This document shows, one piece after another, positions 10,953 through 20,074 of a stretch of 64,000 nt of DNA. Made by a program: the position numbers and the translations under genes. The stretch lies in NCBI GenBank assembly GCA_031213475.1, contig JARUPZ010000019.1, forward strand, positions 6,411,906 through 6,475,905, given 5' to 3'. The notes under the pieces are model-generated. The model did not search any database and had not been told where the DNA came from. It saw only the letters and a program-made list of their open reading frames with translations. Numbering within the stretch: the first letter of the stretch is position 1; each line of letters opens with the position of its first letter. Origin of the DNA: Nereocystis luetkeana. Its lineage: Eukaryota; Sar; Phaeophyceae; Laminariales; Laminariaceae.

Positions 10953-12719
10953 TACCTTGCTGAACACGCGTAACGCCGAAGCTCAGCTCACCTCATGAGT
11001 TCCGCGAAGGCAGAAGCGAGGACAGGAGAGCTTCTCATGTCGTTGGAGCACATCCCATTCGGGCCCTGCATCAGGCTCATCGACATGCTGCACCCCAACC
11101 CTGTATCGCAGGTTTTGATTGGACGGTCGACGGATTGACACGCGCGCGTCGTTCGTGTGTCTTCAAAGGCCTTGGGGGGATGGTCGGTGCGTCTGCCTGC
11201 GTGGCACGGGCGATTTTCTTACAAAAACCTTAGCAGCCACAGATCATCTACAGACAGGTCATGATCTACTATAGATTATCTAGTTCTTCACCTGCATCTA
11301 CAGACAGATCATGATCTACTATAGATTATCTAGTTCCTCACCTGCATCTACAGACAGATCATGATCTACTATAGATGATCTAGTTCGTCACCTGCCGCGA
11401 TGAGGTATTGCGCAGGGTCTGTAGAGCACAGGTCCAACTCGGGAACAAAACGTGGGCTACATACAGAGTAGATCACCAAGCAGATTATTCGGCCACCACG
11501 CCTGGCGACACGCGGATGATAGAGATCAGAGATAAATCTGCCCTCAAGGGGTCTACATGATGCATCAACTGTGGGGGAAAGAGATAAATCTGCCCTCAAA
11601 GGGTCTAGATGACGCATCAACTGGGGGGGAAAGAGATATATCTGCCCTCAAAGGGTCTACATGATGCATCAACTGGGGGGGAAAGAGATATATCTGCCCT
11701 CAAAGGGTCTATATGATGGATCAACTGGGGGGGAAAGATATAAATCTGCCCTCAAAGGGTCTACATGATGCATCAACTGGGGGGGAAAGAGATAAATCTG
11801 CCCTCAAAGGGTCTACATGATGCATCAACTAGGGGGGAATATATATATATATATACATATCTGCCCTCAAAGGGTCTACATGATGCATCAACCGGGGACA
11901 GGCGATCAGTAGACGATCTGTCCGAAGCTGTTTATCGTTGGGGATGCTCGGTGCGTCTGCCTCCTGCATGCGTGCACGGGGGGGCGCGGGCATACACGCC
12001 GCTATTCGTACGTATACATGAAGCGCTTTGGTTTTGGTGTCGCACAGCGCGCAGCAGATGGGTGCCACCGACCGATCGACCGCTCGCTCCTCGGCACCCG
12101 TCGTCACTCAACAAGAACGCGAACGATATACCCCAACAACGGACAGGGAGGGTGTTGTCAAAACAAACAACTAAAACAAAAAAAGAACGAACGGACCAAC
12201 GAACGAACGAACGAACGAACACGTTTTCGGAAAGCTCTCGATCGCGCTCGCTCGCGCTCGCTCGACCAGCGCTGTTTTGCTGGGGGTGTTTTCCATCACC
12301 GGCGGGGTGGTATGTAAGAGAAGCGCGGCATCTTACGCCAGGTGCGGTAAAAACACACACACACCAACTTTGTTCCGGACTAAAAGGATCCTTTGTACAT
12401 CAATATTCAATACAAAAGGTCCTTCTTTTTCGGAACAGAGTGGTACCGGGTAACCGGTGTATCAAGAGACTGCCTCGTGGGGGCTGCGGACCAAATTATG
12501 GCGGCGAGTTAAATCTGACAAGGATAAGAACAAAAACAAGAACAAAACAAGAACAAGAACAGCACCAAGCACAGCCGCCGTACCTAGAATCGGGGGGTTC
12601 GAGTTATAGGTGGCTTCGATCAGTTGGTCCTTGATCGTTGTCCCCCCGCTTTTGACCATGTGAGTGTACACCGTGCAGTATTCGGGCAGTCCCGTAACGT
12701 TTTGCGGCGGAACACCGAC
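1252..12719 (-). CDS. Carbohydrate-type sulfotransferase, five exons, 5' end not found
   Basis: Inferred join, in transcript order: 12719-12584, 11100-10992, 8859-8733, 7318-7208, 1527-1252. The pieces sum to 759 nt (252 residues plus TGA), and the intron phases agree at every junction (1, 2, 0, 0). The first exon carries the PAPS 5'-phosphosulfate loop (THMVKSGGTTIK). The third carries the 3'-phosphate motif (FFTMVRHPIDRLVSAFF). The fourth has a SLLMEYVKMHWRN helix. The last has VGIFEYFALSMELYD and the terminal LNTEL/LYDLAV region typical of the Sulfotransfer_2 type. Such enzymes move sulfate from PAPS to polysaccharide, usually in the Golgi. The exact acceptor is unknown; sulfated cell-wall glycans would fit a brown alga. 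The signal anchor and start codon must lie on an upstream exon that I could not identify. Introns of 1.4 to 5.7 kb are packed with repeats. Splice sites are GT-AG but chosen by eye. Confidence 0.7.
1788..2080 (+). repeat. Poly-G-anchored dispersed repeat, copy 1
   Basis: Begins with a G run, then TACTCGATAGGAGAGATG, CATGGCCGTAGTCGTATGAC, CGGGACGGAGCATG, GGTTTTCACCGACCAGGC, AGCGCGAAGCGAAACGTGAG, and ends TTTAATTTCCGGTGTA beside a second G run. Other copies are at 3778, 4101, 5969, 9765 (minus), 47341 (minus) and 47964. No protein or pol III boxes were recognised, so the class is unknown. It lies in the last intron of the sulfotransferase. Confidence 0.85.
2884..3033. mobile_element. MITE-like element, TATTACGGGGG family, long form
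   Basis: Terminal inverted repeats begin TATTACGGGGGACCAT and end ATGGTCCCCCGTAAT. The interior includes AAAATAGCGAAATGTATACC. It matches the outer parts of the composite elements at 5435 and 44754, here without the inner insertion. It has no coding capacity. The TA at the ends may be the target duplication, as for Tc1/mariner-type MITEs. Confidence 0.75.
3529..3600. repeat. Foldback element, CAGTCCCG family, copy 2
   Basis: Arms GCTCGGGGGACAAACTG and CTGGTTTGTCTCCAG flank GGGAATTTTGA, followed by AACGGGACTGCTGCAG. It is less symmetric than the copy at 56701. Confidence 0.55.
3778..4098 (+). repeat. Poly-G-anchored dispersed repeat, copy 2 (rearranged)
   Basis: Starts at a G run. The CATGGCCGTAGTCGTATGAC block occurs twice (near 3834 and 3884), so a short first copy is followed by a longer one. 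It ends at ATGAGTTGATTTAATGGGG and abuts the next copy directly. Confidence 0.8.
4101..4370 (+). repeat. Poly-G-anchored dispersed repeat, copy 3
   Basis: In direct tandem with copy 2, sharing its terminal G run. It ends TCATTTAATTTCCGGTGGAGGGG. The head-to-tail arrangement at a G run suggests recombination or insertion at the G tract. Confidence 0.8.
4487..5165. repeat. Tandem array of GGTAGGGGTTGCAA units
   Basis: About 680 bp of degenerate units built from GGTAGGGGTTGCAATTAG plus TCAATATGCCGTGCTACG, with variable spacing (about 30 to 60 bp). It lies in the last sulfotransferase intron. No gene. Confidence 0.9.
5435..5675. mobile_element. Composite MITE (outer long form containing an inner element)
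   Basis: The outer ends are TATTACGGGG (5435) and CCCCCCGTAATA (5675). An inner element at 5490-5598 has its own 25-30 bp inverted repeats (TATTACGGGGGGCCATAG and the complement). The same outer/inner order occurs at 44754-44975, so the composite may have spread as one unit. Confidence 0.75.
5742..5811. repeat. Foldback element, CAGTCCCG family, copy 3
   Basis: Arms CTGCAGCAGTCCCGTTTTGG and CAGAACGGGACTGCAG surround ACTTGGAATTAGAGTGG. The stem is nearly perfect. Confidence 0.7.
5969..6243 (+). repeat. Poly-G-anchored dispersed repeat, copy 4
   Basis: A complete copy: a run of 16 Gs, TGTACTCGATAGGAGAG, the central blocks, and the TTTAATTTCCGGTGTA end at 6243. It is the cleanest reference copy in the window. 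Confidence 0.85.
7208..7318 (-). CDS. Sulfotransferase exon, post-RHP helix
   Basis: Encodes SLLMEYVKMHWRNIGVNQMV and a Cys/Pro tail. An S-L-x-x-(Y/F)-V/A-x-x-W-x-N pattern is common after the RHP site in this family. The acceptor is GCACAG and the donor GGTCAG|GTGTGT; both are phase 0. The 3' boundary could move a few codons. Confidence 0.55.
7970..8500. repeat. 264-bp direct tandem duplication, CAAT/CCAA-rich
   Basis: The block starting AACCGAGGACTGA at about 7973 repeats about 264 bp later at 8237 with only scattered differences. Each unit contains (CAAT)n and CCAACCAACC strings. Open frames through it are Asn/Gln/Pro/Thr-rich artefacts. A further CCAA-rich tail runs to 8720, next to the sulfotransferase donor site at 8733. 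Confidence 0.9.
8733..8859 (-). CDS. Sulfotransferase exon with 3'-phosphate binding motif
   Basis: Encodes RARLEKIGRQCDFFTMVRHP followed by IDRLVSAFFYC. The R-HP-DRLVSAF pattern is the PAPS 3'-phosphate site of Sulfotransfer_2 proteins. The donor is TCCAAG|GTGCGT; beyond it the frame enters the CCAA-rich tandem repeat. Confidence 0.75.
9765..9935 (-). repeat. Poly-G-anchored dispersed repeat, copy 5, truncated
   Basis: Minus-orientation copy running from CCTCACGTTCCGCTTC to the C runs at 9912-9933. The GTAGTCGTATGAC block is slightly altered. It lies in the 10991-8860 intron. Confidence 0.75.
10120..10705. repeat. Tandem array with CCCGGG-bearing units
   Basis: About eleven units of GCGAGGTTTGATACCCGGGT plus ACCCTACTAAACACACCC. 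Long units (about 64 bp) also contain CCCAGAGTATACGGTATA; short units (about 42 bp) lack it. Open frames through it are repetitive and not credible as genes. Confidence 0.9.
10720..10953. repeat. Dispersed repeat ending in a (CAA)n tract, copy 1
   Basis: The segment ACCACGGACT...GCGATGAGTTCATGTG followed by (CAA)n with CAG interruptions is matched at 20500-20705. The poly-Leu and poly-Cys frames on the minus strand come from this microsatellite. Confidence 0.6.
10992..11100 (-). CDS. Sulfotransferase internal exon
   Basis: Contains GCSMSMSLMQGPNGMCSND and ends ASAFAELM. The acceptor follows GATACAG and the donor is ATGAG|GTGAGC (phase 2). The dangling AG plus the first G of the next exon restores Arg. 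This phase agreement on both sides is the main support, because the exon has no strong motif of its own. Confidence 0.6.
11246..11395. repeat. 50-bp tandem repeat, three units
   Basis: Units begin ATCTACAGACAGATCATGAT and end TCTAGTTCCTCACCTGC, with starts at 11246, 11296 and 11346. The unit is the 3' part of the TGATCTA-rich dispersed repeat. Confidence 0.9.
11530..11900. repeat. 52-bp tandem repeat, seven units
   Basis: TCTGCCCTCAAAGGGTCTAC recurs at 11537, 11589, 11641, 11693, 11745, 11797 and 11860. The period is 52 bp except for the last unit, which carries an (AT)n insertion. Each unit holds ATGATGCATCAACT and a G run. Confidence 0.95.
12584..12719 (-). CDS. Sulfotransferase exon with PAPS 5'-phosphosulfate loop
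   Basis: The conserved part is PEYCTVYTHMVKSGGTT, equivalent to the P-loop-like PKTGGTS motif of sulfotransferases. I place the acceptor after AAAATCAG and the donor at TTCTAG|GTACGG (phase 1). Beyond the donor the frame runs into low-complexity Leu/Phe residues, which supports the exon end. The start is the least certain boundary of this gene. Confidence 0.65.
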
Positions 12720-12814
12720 CTGATTTTGCGGCGGAACAGAGAGTTGCTGCCGCGCGAAGAAAAAAACACAAACACAAACACAAACACACAACCGAAAGTG
12801 AAAAAGGGGAAGGA

Positions 12815-12960
12815 GGGGGAGTCGGGGGGGGGGGGGGGGGGGGGAAGGGGGGCGTACACGACACCGACAGACAAGAGAGCGGCGAGTCAAGACCACGGTC
12901 AAGGTCACGGTCAAGGTTACGGTCAAGGTTACGGTCAAGGTCAAGGTTGCGGTCAAGGCC
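12815..12960. repeat. Poly-G run and GGTCAAGGTYAC tandem repeat
   Basis: A G run of about 20 near 12825 is followed by degenerate 6- and 12-bp GGTCAA/GGTTAC units up to 12956. It lies upstream of the first identified sulfotransferase exon. The Arg/Asp/Leu-rich frame across it is a repeat artefact. Confidence 0.8.
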
Positions 12961-13116
12961 ATAATATAGAGGCTTTGTTATGTCATGCTTCCGTGAGTCT
13001 GGAATGGTTTTTCGGATGTTGGCCCTATACATATGCCTTGTATGTTCATAAAAATCCACACTTGTGACAGATCATTTGTTCCTGCTGCATGACCTAGATA
13101 TTTCAAGGCATCGATA

Positions 13117-13360
13117 TACCAGGTATATTATAGGGTTTTTGCCAAAATCAGGTATACCTGGCCACTTTTTGGCCAAAATCAGGTATACCTGGCCACTTTT
13201 TGGCCAAAATCAGTTAGATGCTGAAAACAAGTACAAAACACACCCCAGGAGCCCTGCTATTGGCCAGGCTGACATTGTAACTGATTTTGGCTCGAAAAGG
13301 CCAAAAGGTATACCTGTTTTTTTCTACTCTGTCTAGCTTTCAACTGATTTTGGCCAACTT
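13117..13360. repeat. Palindromic GGTATACCTGG / TTTTGGCCAAAA repeat
   Basis: The 36-bp unit (CAAAATCAGGTATACCTGGC then CACTTTTTGGC) is repeated at about 13140-13215. After a spacer, inverted pieces appear (AACTGATTTTGGC, GGCCAAAAGGTATACC, CAACTGATTTTGGCC), giving long-range inverted symmetry like terminal inverted repeats. It may be a non-autonomous DNA element of unknown class. Confidence 0.6.
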
Positions 13361-13624
13361 TGAACAAATCAGAGAGACCATACGTACACTCTCTTGTTTC
13401 TCTCCGTATGCGTCTGCCCTCCCTCCGTTGAAATTGTTCTCTATTAACGTATAAACTCTGTACTCGTACGTTGTACGTGAAATTACGTATTTACATATGC
13501 ATACATGCGTACGTTGGTTTCATTTTCTTTCTTTCTTTGGGGTGTGCGACGTGCTTCAGTTATTAAATAGTTGTTGTGACGTGTCCTGCTGTCCTGCTGT
13601 ATGTTGTTTTCTATGTATGGTCAC

Positions 13625-16412
13625 AGCGGTTCATAAACTGTCGCTTGAAGATGAACCATCCATAGACGAGATGACCGAAGCACTTAAGGGGATGTCGAAT
13701 TGGAAAGCTGTCGGGCCAGATGGTCTCCCGGTCGAACTCCTAAAAATCGACCACCCGGCATTCGCCCAGCGCTTTCACAACATCCTTGCCAATGTTTGGT
13801 TAACAGGAGAAGTCCCTCAGCAATGGAAAGATGCGATCATCAAGGTCCTTCACAAAAAGAAGGATCGAACTGACTGCAACAACTATAGAGGGATTTCGCT
13901 TGTTGCCCACGCAGGCAAAGTGTTGTTGAAAATCGTCGCGTCCCGCCTCAGCAACTACTGCGAGACCGAGGAACTACTCCCCGAGGAACAGTGCGGCTTC
14001 CGCCCACACGATCAACGATTGATATGTTGTTCGTCGTGCGCCGGCTGCAAGAGCTCGGACGACAGAGGAAAATCCCCTTATACGTGTGCTTCATCGATCT
14101 GCAGAAAGCGTACGACTCTGTCGACCGAGAGCTGTTATGGAAGGTACTCACACGCTTTGGCGTACCAACCAAGATGCTGAGAATTATCCGTAATTTCCAC
14201 GATGGCATGCGGGCTCGCGTGCGTACTGATGACGGCGAGCTCTCGGAATGGTTTGATGTCACGCAGGGGCTGCGGCAAGGCTGTGTACTATCACCGTTAC
14301 TGTTCAACGTGTTCTTCGCTGCTGCGTTACACGTCGTACTAGTACGCTTCAGCCAAGACGAAGCCATTGTAAGGGATTTGGTCCAACTCTGTGAAGCAGG
14401 AGTAGTTCGAACAGGGAAGGAGGAGCCATTGGCGTGCGTGCGAAGGTCTGTATGGGGCATGTTGTACGCCGACGATGCAGGAATTGTCTCGAAGTCGGCT
14501 GAAGGGCTCGCAAAAATGATGACAGTCATCGTGACTGTCTTCGAAGCAGCAGGCCTCACGGTGTCGGAAAAGAAGACTGAGACAATGGTCCTACAAACAC
14601 CAGACCGGACAACCCTCGCACCACCGCTCGTCATCGAAGCGGCAGGTCAGAGGTATAAGCAGACGACCCAGTTCTTATACCTAGGCGGCGTTATCCACGA
14701 AAACGCTGCGCTCTCGCTCGAAATCGACCGACGGATCCGCCTCATGCGAGCATGCCTCAAACGGTTCGGCCCGGAGTTGTATGATAGGACGACCGCCCCC
14801 CTTAGCCTTGAAGTCCGAATTCTGAAGGCCGAGGTGATTGAGACCCTGCTGTACGGGTGTGTGACGTGGACCCTCAGAGCGGAACACTTTGCCAAGCTTC
14901 GAACGGCTCACCACCAAGTCCTGCTGCGAGTCATTGGCTTCCAGCGCCGACTTCATACTGACCATGCCACCCTCTCGTACGCGAAGGCCCTCAAGATGAC
15001 ACGTTGCGAGAGCATCAAAACGACCATTCGTAAACGGCGGCTCTTCTTTGCGGGGGGCGTGGCACGGCAAAGCAAGGAGCGATTACCCAGTCGGGTAATG
15101 TTCGGGACGATAACTGGTGGGGAGAACCCGAGACCAGGCGGACAGAGTGTATGACTTGGCATAGATGCATAGTCGAAGACCTTAGGGAGTTCCGAGCCAC
15201 CGAAGGGTCAACGGAAGTTGCCCCCTTGGTGTTTGGAGTTGAGACCGCGTTGTGGTTCACTGCAGCCAAAAAGGCGGGGAAGTGGTACCGGGGGATCCTT
15301 GAAGCAGCCGAACGGTTCATGGTGAGGTGGCACGAGGCTGAGGCTGAGATGAGTAGGCAGCGCCGCGCATCCGCCGTGGATGGTGCCCAAGGGAACGGGG
15401 GGGGAGGGGGCAACAGGAGAAGTGGCAGAAAGCCCGACCGAGGGAATGCGGAGAGGGGGGGGAACAGGAGGGGTAGAAGGGAAACGGCGGTAGACGAAAG
15501 TAGGAAGGAGATGGCAGACAGGGTAGCAAGGCACCAAGTCGACTAGGAAGTAGAATATGACCATACTACTAGTGCTACCAACTGGTGCAGCTGGCTCGAA
15601 CGTGGTCTTCCCTTGTCTTCTCTTTTAGTTTTTTTTTTTTTTCTTTCTTGCGCTGACTCTCCGTGATTTTCATTTCATTTTTTCTCTTCCTCTTCTGATT
15701 GATAAGCCGTACTCAAGGAGCCGTGTGGCGTGGTTGGAAGACGAACCTGCTCTGCTCGGCTCGTATTGTCTGACGCCAAGGGGCTGGGCATAGTTGACGA
15801 ACGCAGGGCGGAGACGGCAGTCTGGGTAGCAAGGTACCAGGCGGATTAGCAGGGAGAACCTGGCTATACTACTCGTACCACAAGCTGCTGCCGCCACCTG
15901 GAAGGTGCTTTGGGCTTTGGTCTACCTGTTATTTCCCCTTTGTTATTTTTCCTTGTTACTTTCTCCTTGGTTCTTTGTCTTACTCTGTTCACAAGCAGTG
16001 GTGTTTTTTTTTATTTCTTTTTTCCAGCTCGTTATTTTTCAAGTGTTGGCCACCTCGCCTGCGGGGGGGGGGCACGACAGATTGTTTCTCTTAGATTTTG
16101 GTTTCATTTTTCTTCTTTTTCTTTTTCGATTTGTCTACCTTGTTTTTGTTTTTTCTTTGATTGTTTCTTTTCGTTTCACTATTTCATAGATTGCGTATGT
16201 CGTGCCTGTCGTATCTAGTATGATGACATGGCTTTGCATTGCCCACTGCAGTGCACACTGCACACGTGGCAACGTAGCATCTCTGTGGCGTAGCTTTGTG
16301 ACCACAGAACTTGTATCTCTTCTAGGATTGAAGAATCGGCACGGACACTGGTTGTGCTGGATGTCGACGGGTAGAAAGAACGGTTTAATGTGAAGAACAC
16401 ACACACACACAC
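13625..16412 (+). mobile_element. 5'-truncated LINE, copy A, reverse transcriptase with (CA)n tail
   Basis: The reverse transcriptase starts at [16 protein letters not shown] and continues through [25 protein letters not shown], the [15 protein letters not shown] block, the catalytic YADDAG (near 14467) and the [11 protein letters not shown] thumb region, to a C-terminal region ending near 15546. The upstream endonuclease half is absent, so the copy is 5'-truncated at about 13625. Two frame breaks are visible: one base missing in a C run near 14000 (after GFRP) and a 2-nt insertion near 15147 (after PGGQ). The 3' untranslated part ends GTGAAGAACACACACA, so the tail is a CA microsatellite. ATGGTC near 13617 and 16418 could be a weak target duplication. 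The fold resembles RTE-like LINEs; the clade is inferred. Inactive. Confidence 0.9.
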
Positions 16413-17118
16413 TACACATGGTCGCTGTCCGCCCTCTGCACCACCCCGGGTCGAGGTGGTCTCAGGTTTGGTACGGCAAGCTAATTTCGTGCCGAGCAGG
16501 CGGTTCCGCGAGGACGGTCTAGGAAGCTTTAGAGCTGCCAACGGGGGGGGGCGCCAGAGTAAATACTTTTGTTGCTGGCGCCCCCGCCGTGGCAAAACAA
16601 ACGACACGAAGCCTATTAATAGTGACTCTCTGCAGGTCCAAGTGAAGCCCGTGGTATTTACACTCTCAAGAAAACTAAACGATTTTAATTTTGGAGGCCA
16701 TGTGGCACGCTTCATTTTTTACCCGACTTTCAAGGACACAACACCGCTCGTGGCGCGCGTTTTTCACTTGGTTTTAATATGTACCTGCGTTTGGCTCAAA
16801 CGGACCAGGTATAATAACTGATTTTGGCATTTGCCCATTTTTTTATCAGACGCCTGGTCGGCCCAGGCCACCTATCACCTACCGAGGTGTGAGCACCAAC
16901 TGTGACACTACAGACTAAGGTGAGTCGGAGACCCTAACCAGCGCGTTCCCGTTCAGATTTCACAACGGACTCGATGGTTTTGTCGATCTTAGTCTGCCGA
17001 GGATTCTCATAAAAGTTGGCTCAAGGCTCCAGTCCCGAGCCTGCCAGAACAGGGGTTTTACGTACATTGCGCGGCTTGCAATTAAAGTCCTCGAAAGCTG
17101 TCCCGTGACGTTTAAAAA
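16413..17118. other. Unclassified spacer with a strong hairpin
   Basis: GGGGGCGCCAG at 16547-16557 pairs perfectly with CTGGCGCCCCC at 16575-16585 around a 17-nt loop. No gene or known repeat was recognised in the rest. Confidence 0.5.
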
Positions 17119-17290
17119 TTGTCTGGTGGTTGTGGAGGTAGAGGCGGTGATTGGTGGTCATACTGGTGCCGCTGCTGGTCGACCGACTCTGCCGGCGAGA
17201 TAGGTATCAGGGCGTCCGTGCCGGCCACCGCACCACTGGCGCCCGTGAGAGGTGTTGCGCGTGGAAATATGAAGTACAGCAGTATATTGG
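17119..17290 (+). repeat. Dispersed GGTGGTTGTGGAGG repeat, copy 1
   Basis: GTCTGGTGGTTGTGGAGGT, GGTGGTC, GAGATAGGYATC, the GGCGTCC-TGCCGGCCAC block, and GTTGCRYGTGGAAATATGAA are found in the same order at 55568-55815. The family is unknown. A pyrimidine-rich stretch (17470-17760) follows. Confidence 0.6.
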
Positions 17291-17950
17291 TTATGAAACA
17301 AAATAAAAAAAGAAAGAAAGTACTTAAGGTCGTTACGCCTGGGTTTGGCCATCATCGTCATGATGCGCTCCCCCTGTGCCTTCTTTGGGACCCAAGCAAC
17401 TACCGGTACAGCAGTAGCATGGTGCCACCCGCGGGCAGCTTTGCCCGCCTATATGCACCAGTGTTCGTCTCATCTATCAGCCCCGCCCCTTTTTGTCCCT
17501 TGTTATCCCTTTTTTGTTCCTCCTTACCTTTTCCCGTTTGCCCCTCTCTTGTGTCTCTGTATCTTCCTTTTTCTTTTCTTTTTTTCTTTTTTCTTTTTCT
17601 TTTGGCTTTCTGCTTTTTCGTTTGCTTTTATTATTGATAATAGCTTCGTCTTCCTTTTCGTTTCGTTTTTTCCTTTTTTCCTTTTTCGTCCATCTCTCTC
17701 TTCCCTTTTTTGGTTTTTTATTCGAATTCGATTTCGATTTCTCGACGCCGAGTTGTATTTTCACCCCGTCTTCCTGTTGTGGGTAGTATGCGGTCTTCTG
17801 GGCTTCTGTGGCGACTTGTACGGCGTACCGCATGTGCCTGATACGTATATACGTGCGCGGACCTCACTTTTCATTTTTGTCTGAGGTGTAGACGCGCTTC
17901 AGTTGAACGTGTTCGTTATTACTATTAATAGTAATACTGCTGTACCAGGT

Positions 17951-18098
17951 CGGTCGCCCCGGTGGTTCAGGTGGTTAACCTCGAATTCTACTTGTTTGAG
18001 TCCTGGCTTCGAGCCCCAGGTGGGTCGGACTTAGACTTTATTTGCAAAAATAAAAATAAAAAAGGATTCAATTGTTGAGAGCGCCTTGCAGCGTGGGT
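17951..18098 (+). mobile_element. tRNA-derived SINE, left part (interrupted copy)
   Basis: The head has a pol III A-box-like TGGTTCAGGTGG and a B-box-like GGCTTCGAGCCCC, then a body starting GGGTCGGACTTAGACTTTAT. It breaks at GCAGCGTGGGT where LINE copy B is inserted and resumes at 20075. The flanking GTACCAGGT at 17942-17950 recurs after the A tail at 20267-20275, which fits a 9-bp target duplication. The uninterrupted reference copy is at 40926. Confidence 0.8.
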
Positions 18099-20074
18099 GT
18101 GTGTGTGTGTGTTCTTCACATTAAACCGTTCTTTCTACCCGTCGACATCCAGCACAACCAGTGTCCGTGCCGATTCTTCCATCCTAGAAGAGATACAAGT
18201 TCTGTGGTCACAAAGCTACGCCACAGAGATACTACGTTGCCACGTGTGCAGTGTGAACTGCAGTGGGCAATGCAAAGCCATGTCATCATACTAGATACGA
18301 CAGGCACGACATACGCAATCTATGAAATAGTGAAACGAAAAGAAACAATCAAAGAGAAAACAAAAACAAGGTAGACAAGTCGAAAAAGAAAAAGAAGAAA
18401 AATGAAAGCAAAATCTAAGAGAAACAATCTGTCGTGCCCCCCCCCCCGCAGGCGAGGTGGCCTACACTTGAAAAAGAACGAGCTGGAAAAAAGAAGAAAT
18501 AACAAAAAACACCACTGCTTGTGAACAGAGTAAGACAAAGAACCAAGGAGAAAGTAACAAGGAAAAATAACAAAGGGGAAATAACAGGCAGACCAAAGCC
18601 CAAAGCACCTTCTGTGTGTGTGTGTGTGTTCTTCACATTAAACCGTTCTTTCTACCCGTCGACATCCAGCACAACCAGTGTCCGTGCCGATTCTTCCATC
18701 CTAGAAGAGATACAAGTTCTGTGGTCACAAAGCTACGCCACAGAGATACTACGTTGCCACGTGTGCAGTGTGAACTGCAGTGGGCAATGCAAAGCCATGT
18801 CATCATACTAGATACGACAGGCACGACATACGCAATCTATGAAATAGTGAAACGAAAAGAAACAATCAAAGAGCACCTTCTAGGTGGCGGCAGCAGCTTG
18901 TGGTACGAGTAGTATAGCCAGGTTCTCCCTGCTAATCCGCCTGGTACCTTGCTACCCAGACTGCCGTCTCCGCCCTGCGTTCGTCAACTATGCCCAGCCC
19001 CTTGGCGTCAGACAATACGAGCCGAGCAGAGCAGGTTCGTCTTCCAACCACGCCACACGGCTCCTTGAGTACGGCTTATCAATCAGAAAAGGAAGAGGAA
19101 GAGAAAAAATGAAATGAAAATCACCGAGAGTCAGCGCAAGAAAGAAAAAAAAAACAAAACTAAAAGAGAAGACAAGGGAAGACCACGTTCGAGCCAGCTG
19201 CACCAGTTGGTAGCACTAGTAGTATGGTCATATTCTACTTCCTAGTCGACTTGGTGCCTTGCTACCCTGTCTGCCATCTCCTTCCTACTTTCGTCTACCG
19301 CCGTTTCCCTTCTACCCCTCCTGTTCCCCCCCCTCTCCGCATTCACTCGGTCGGGCTTTATGCCACTTCTCCTGTTGCCCCCTCCCCCCCCGTTCCTTTG
19401 GGCACATCCACGGCGGATGCGCGGCGCTGTCTACTCATCTCAGCCTCAGCCTCGTGCCACCTCACCATGAACCGTTCGGCTGCTTCAAGGATCCCCCGGT
19501 ACCACTTCCCCACCTTTTTGGCTGCAGTGGACCACAACGCGGTCTCAACTCCAAACACCAAGGGGGCAACTTCCGTTGACCCTTCGGTGGCTCGGAACTC
19601 CCTAAGGTCTTCGACTATGCATCTATGCCAAGTCTTACACTGTCCGCCTGGTCTCGGGTTCTCCCCACCAGCTATCGTCCCGAGCATTACCCGATTGGGT
19701 AATCGCTCCTTGCTTTGCCGTGCCACGCCCCCCGCAAAGAAGAGCCGCCGTTTGCGAATGGTCGTTTCGATGCTCTCGCAACGTGTCATCTTGAGGGCCT
19801 TCGCGTACGAGAGGGTGGCATGGTCAGTACGAAGTCGGCGCTGGAAGCCAATGACTCGCAACAGGACTTGGTGGTGAGCCGTTCGAAGCTTGGCAAAGTG
19901 TTCCGCTCTGAGGGTCCACGTCACACACCCGTACAGCAGGGTCTCAATCACCTCGGCCTTCAGCATTCGGACTTTAAGGCTAAGGGGGGCGGTCGTCCTA
20001 TCATACAACTCCGGGCCGAACCGTTTGAAGCATGCTCGCATGAGGCGGATCCGTCGGTCGATTTCGAGCGAGAG
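18099..20074 (-). mobile_element. 5'-truncated LINE, copy B, inserted in the SINE
   Basis: A minus-strand copy of the 13.6-kb LINE, from its (CA)n tail (GT run at 18099) to a 5' truncation inside the thumb region ([13 protein letters not shown]) at 20074. It encodes the C-terminal part of the reverse-transcriptase protein from about 20074 down to 19358, including [15 protein letters not shown] and GGQCKTWHRCIVED. This copy lacks the 2-nt insertion seen in copy A at that point. It is itself interrupted by copy C. The short GT/GGT overlap at the SINE junction leaves no clear target duplication. The N-terminal residues of the open frame above 20074 are read from the SINE and do not belong to the LINE. 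Confidence 0.85.
18614..18871 (-). mobile_element. LINE 3'-end fragment, copy C, nested in copy B
   Basis: About 258 bp of LINE 3' end with the (CA)n tail, inserted in copy B's 3' untranslated region. It is flanked by a perfect 10-bp target duplication AGCACCTTCT (18604-18613 and 18872-18881), the hallmark of target-primed reverse transcription. Confidence 0.9.

Noticed and set aside
10711..10967. Poly-Leu and poly-Cys frames
   Set aside because: Translation of a (CAA)n microsatellite on the minus strand; likewise at 20491-20745.
15905..16218. Hydrophobic frames rich in Phe/Leu that look like membrane proteins
   Set aside because: They are the pyrimidine-rich 3' untranslated region of the LINE, repeated in copies B and D.
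17345..17884. Frame rich in Phe/Ser/Leu resembling a membrane protein
   Set aside because: The sequence is a CT-rich low-complexity stretch, the frames overlap in several phases, and no motif is present.
17951..18030. Possible tRNA gene
   Set aside because: The A and B boxes and T stem look tRNA-like, but the acceptor stem has mismatches, the anticodon loop is irregular, and the same sequence heads a second repeated element. A SINE head explains it better.
19224..19877. Long plus-strand frame of 217 codons
   Set aside because: It is the antisense of the LINE copy B reverse-transcriptase region; the minus-strand frame carries the family motifs.
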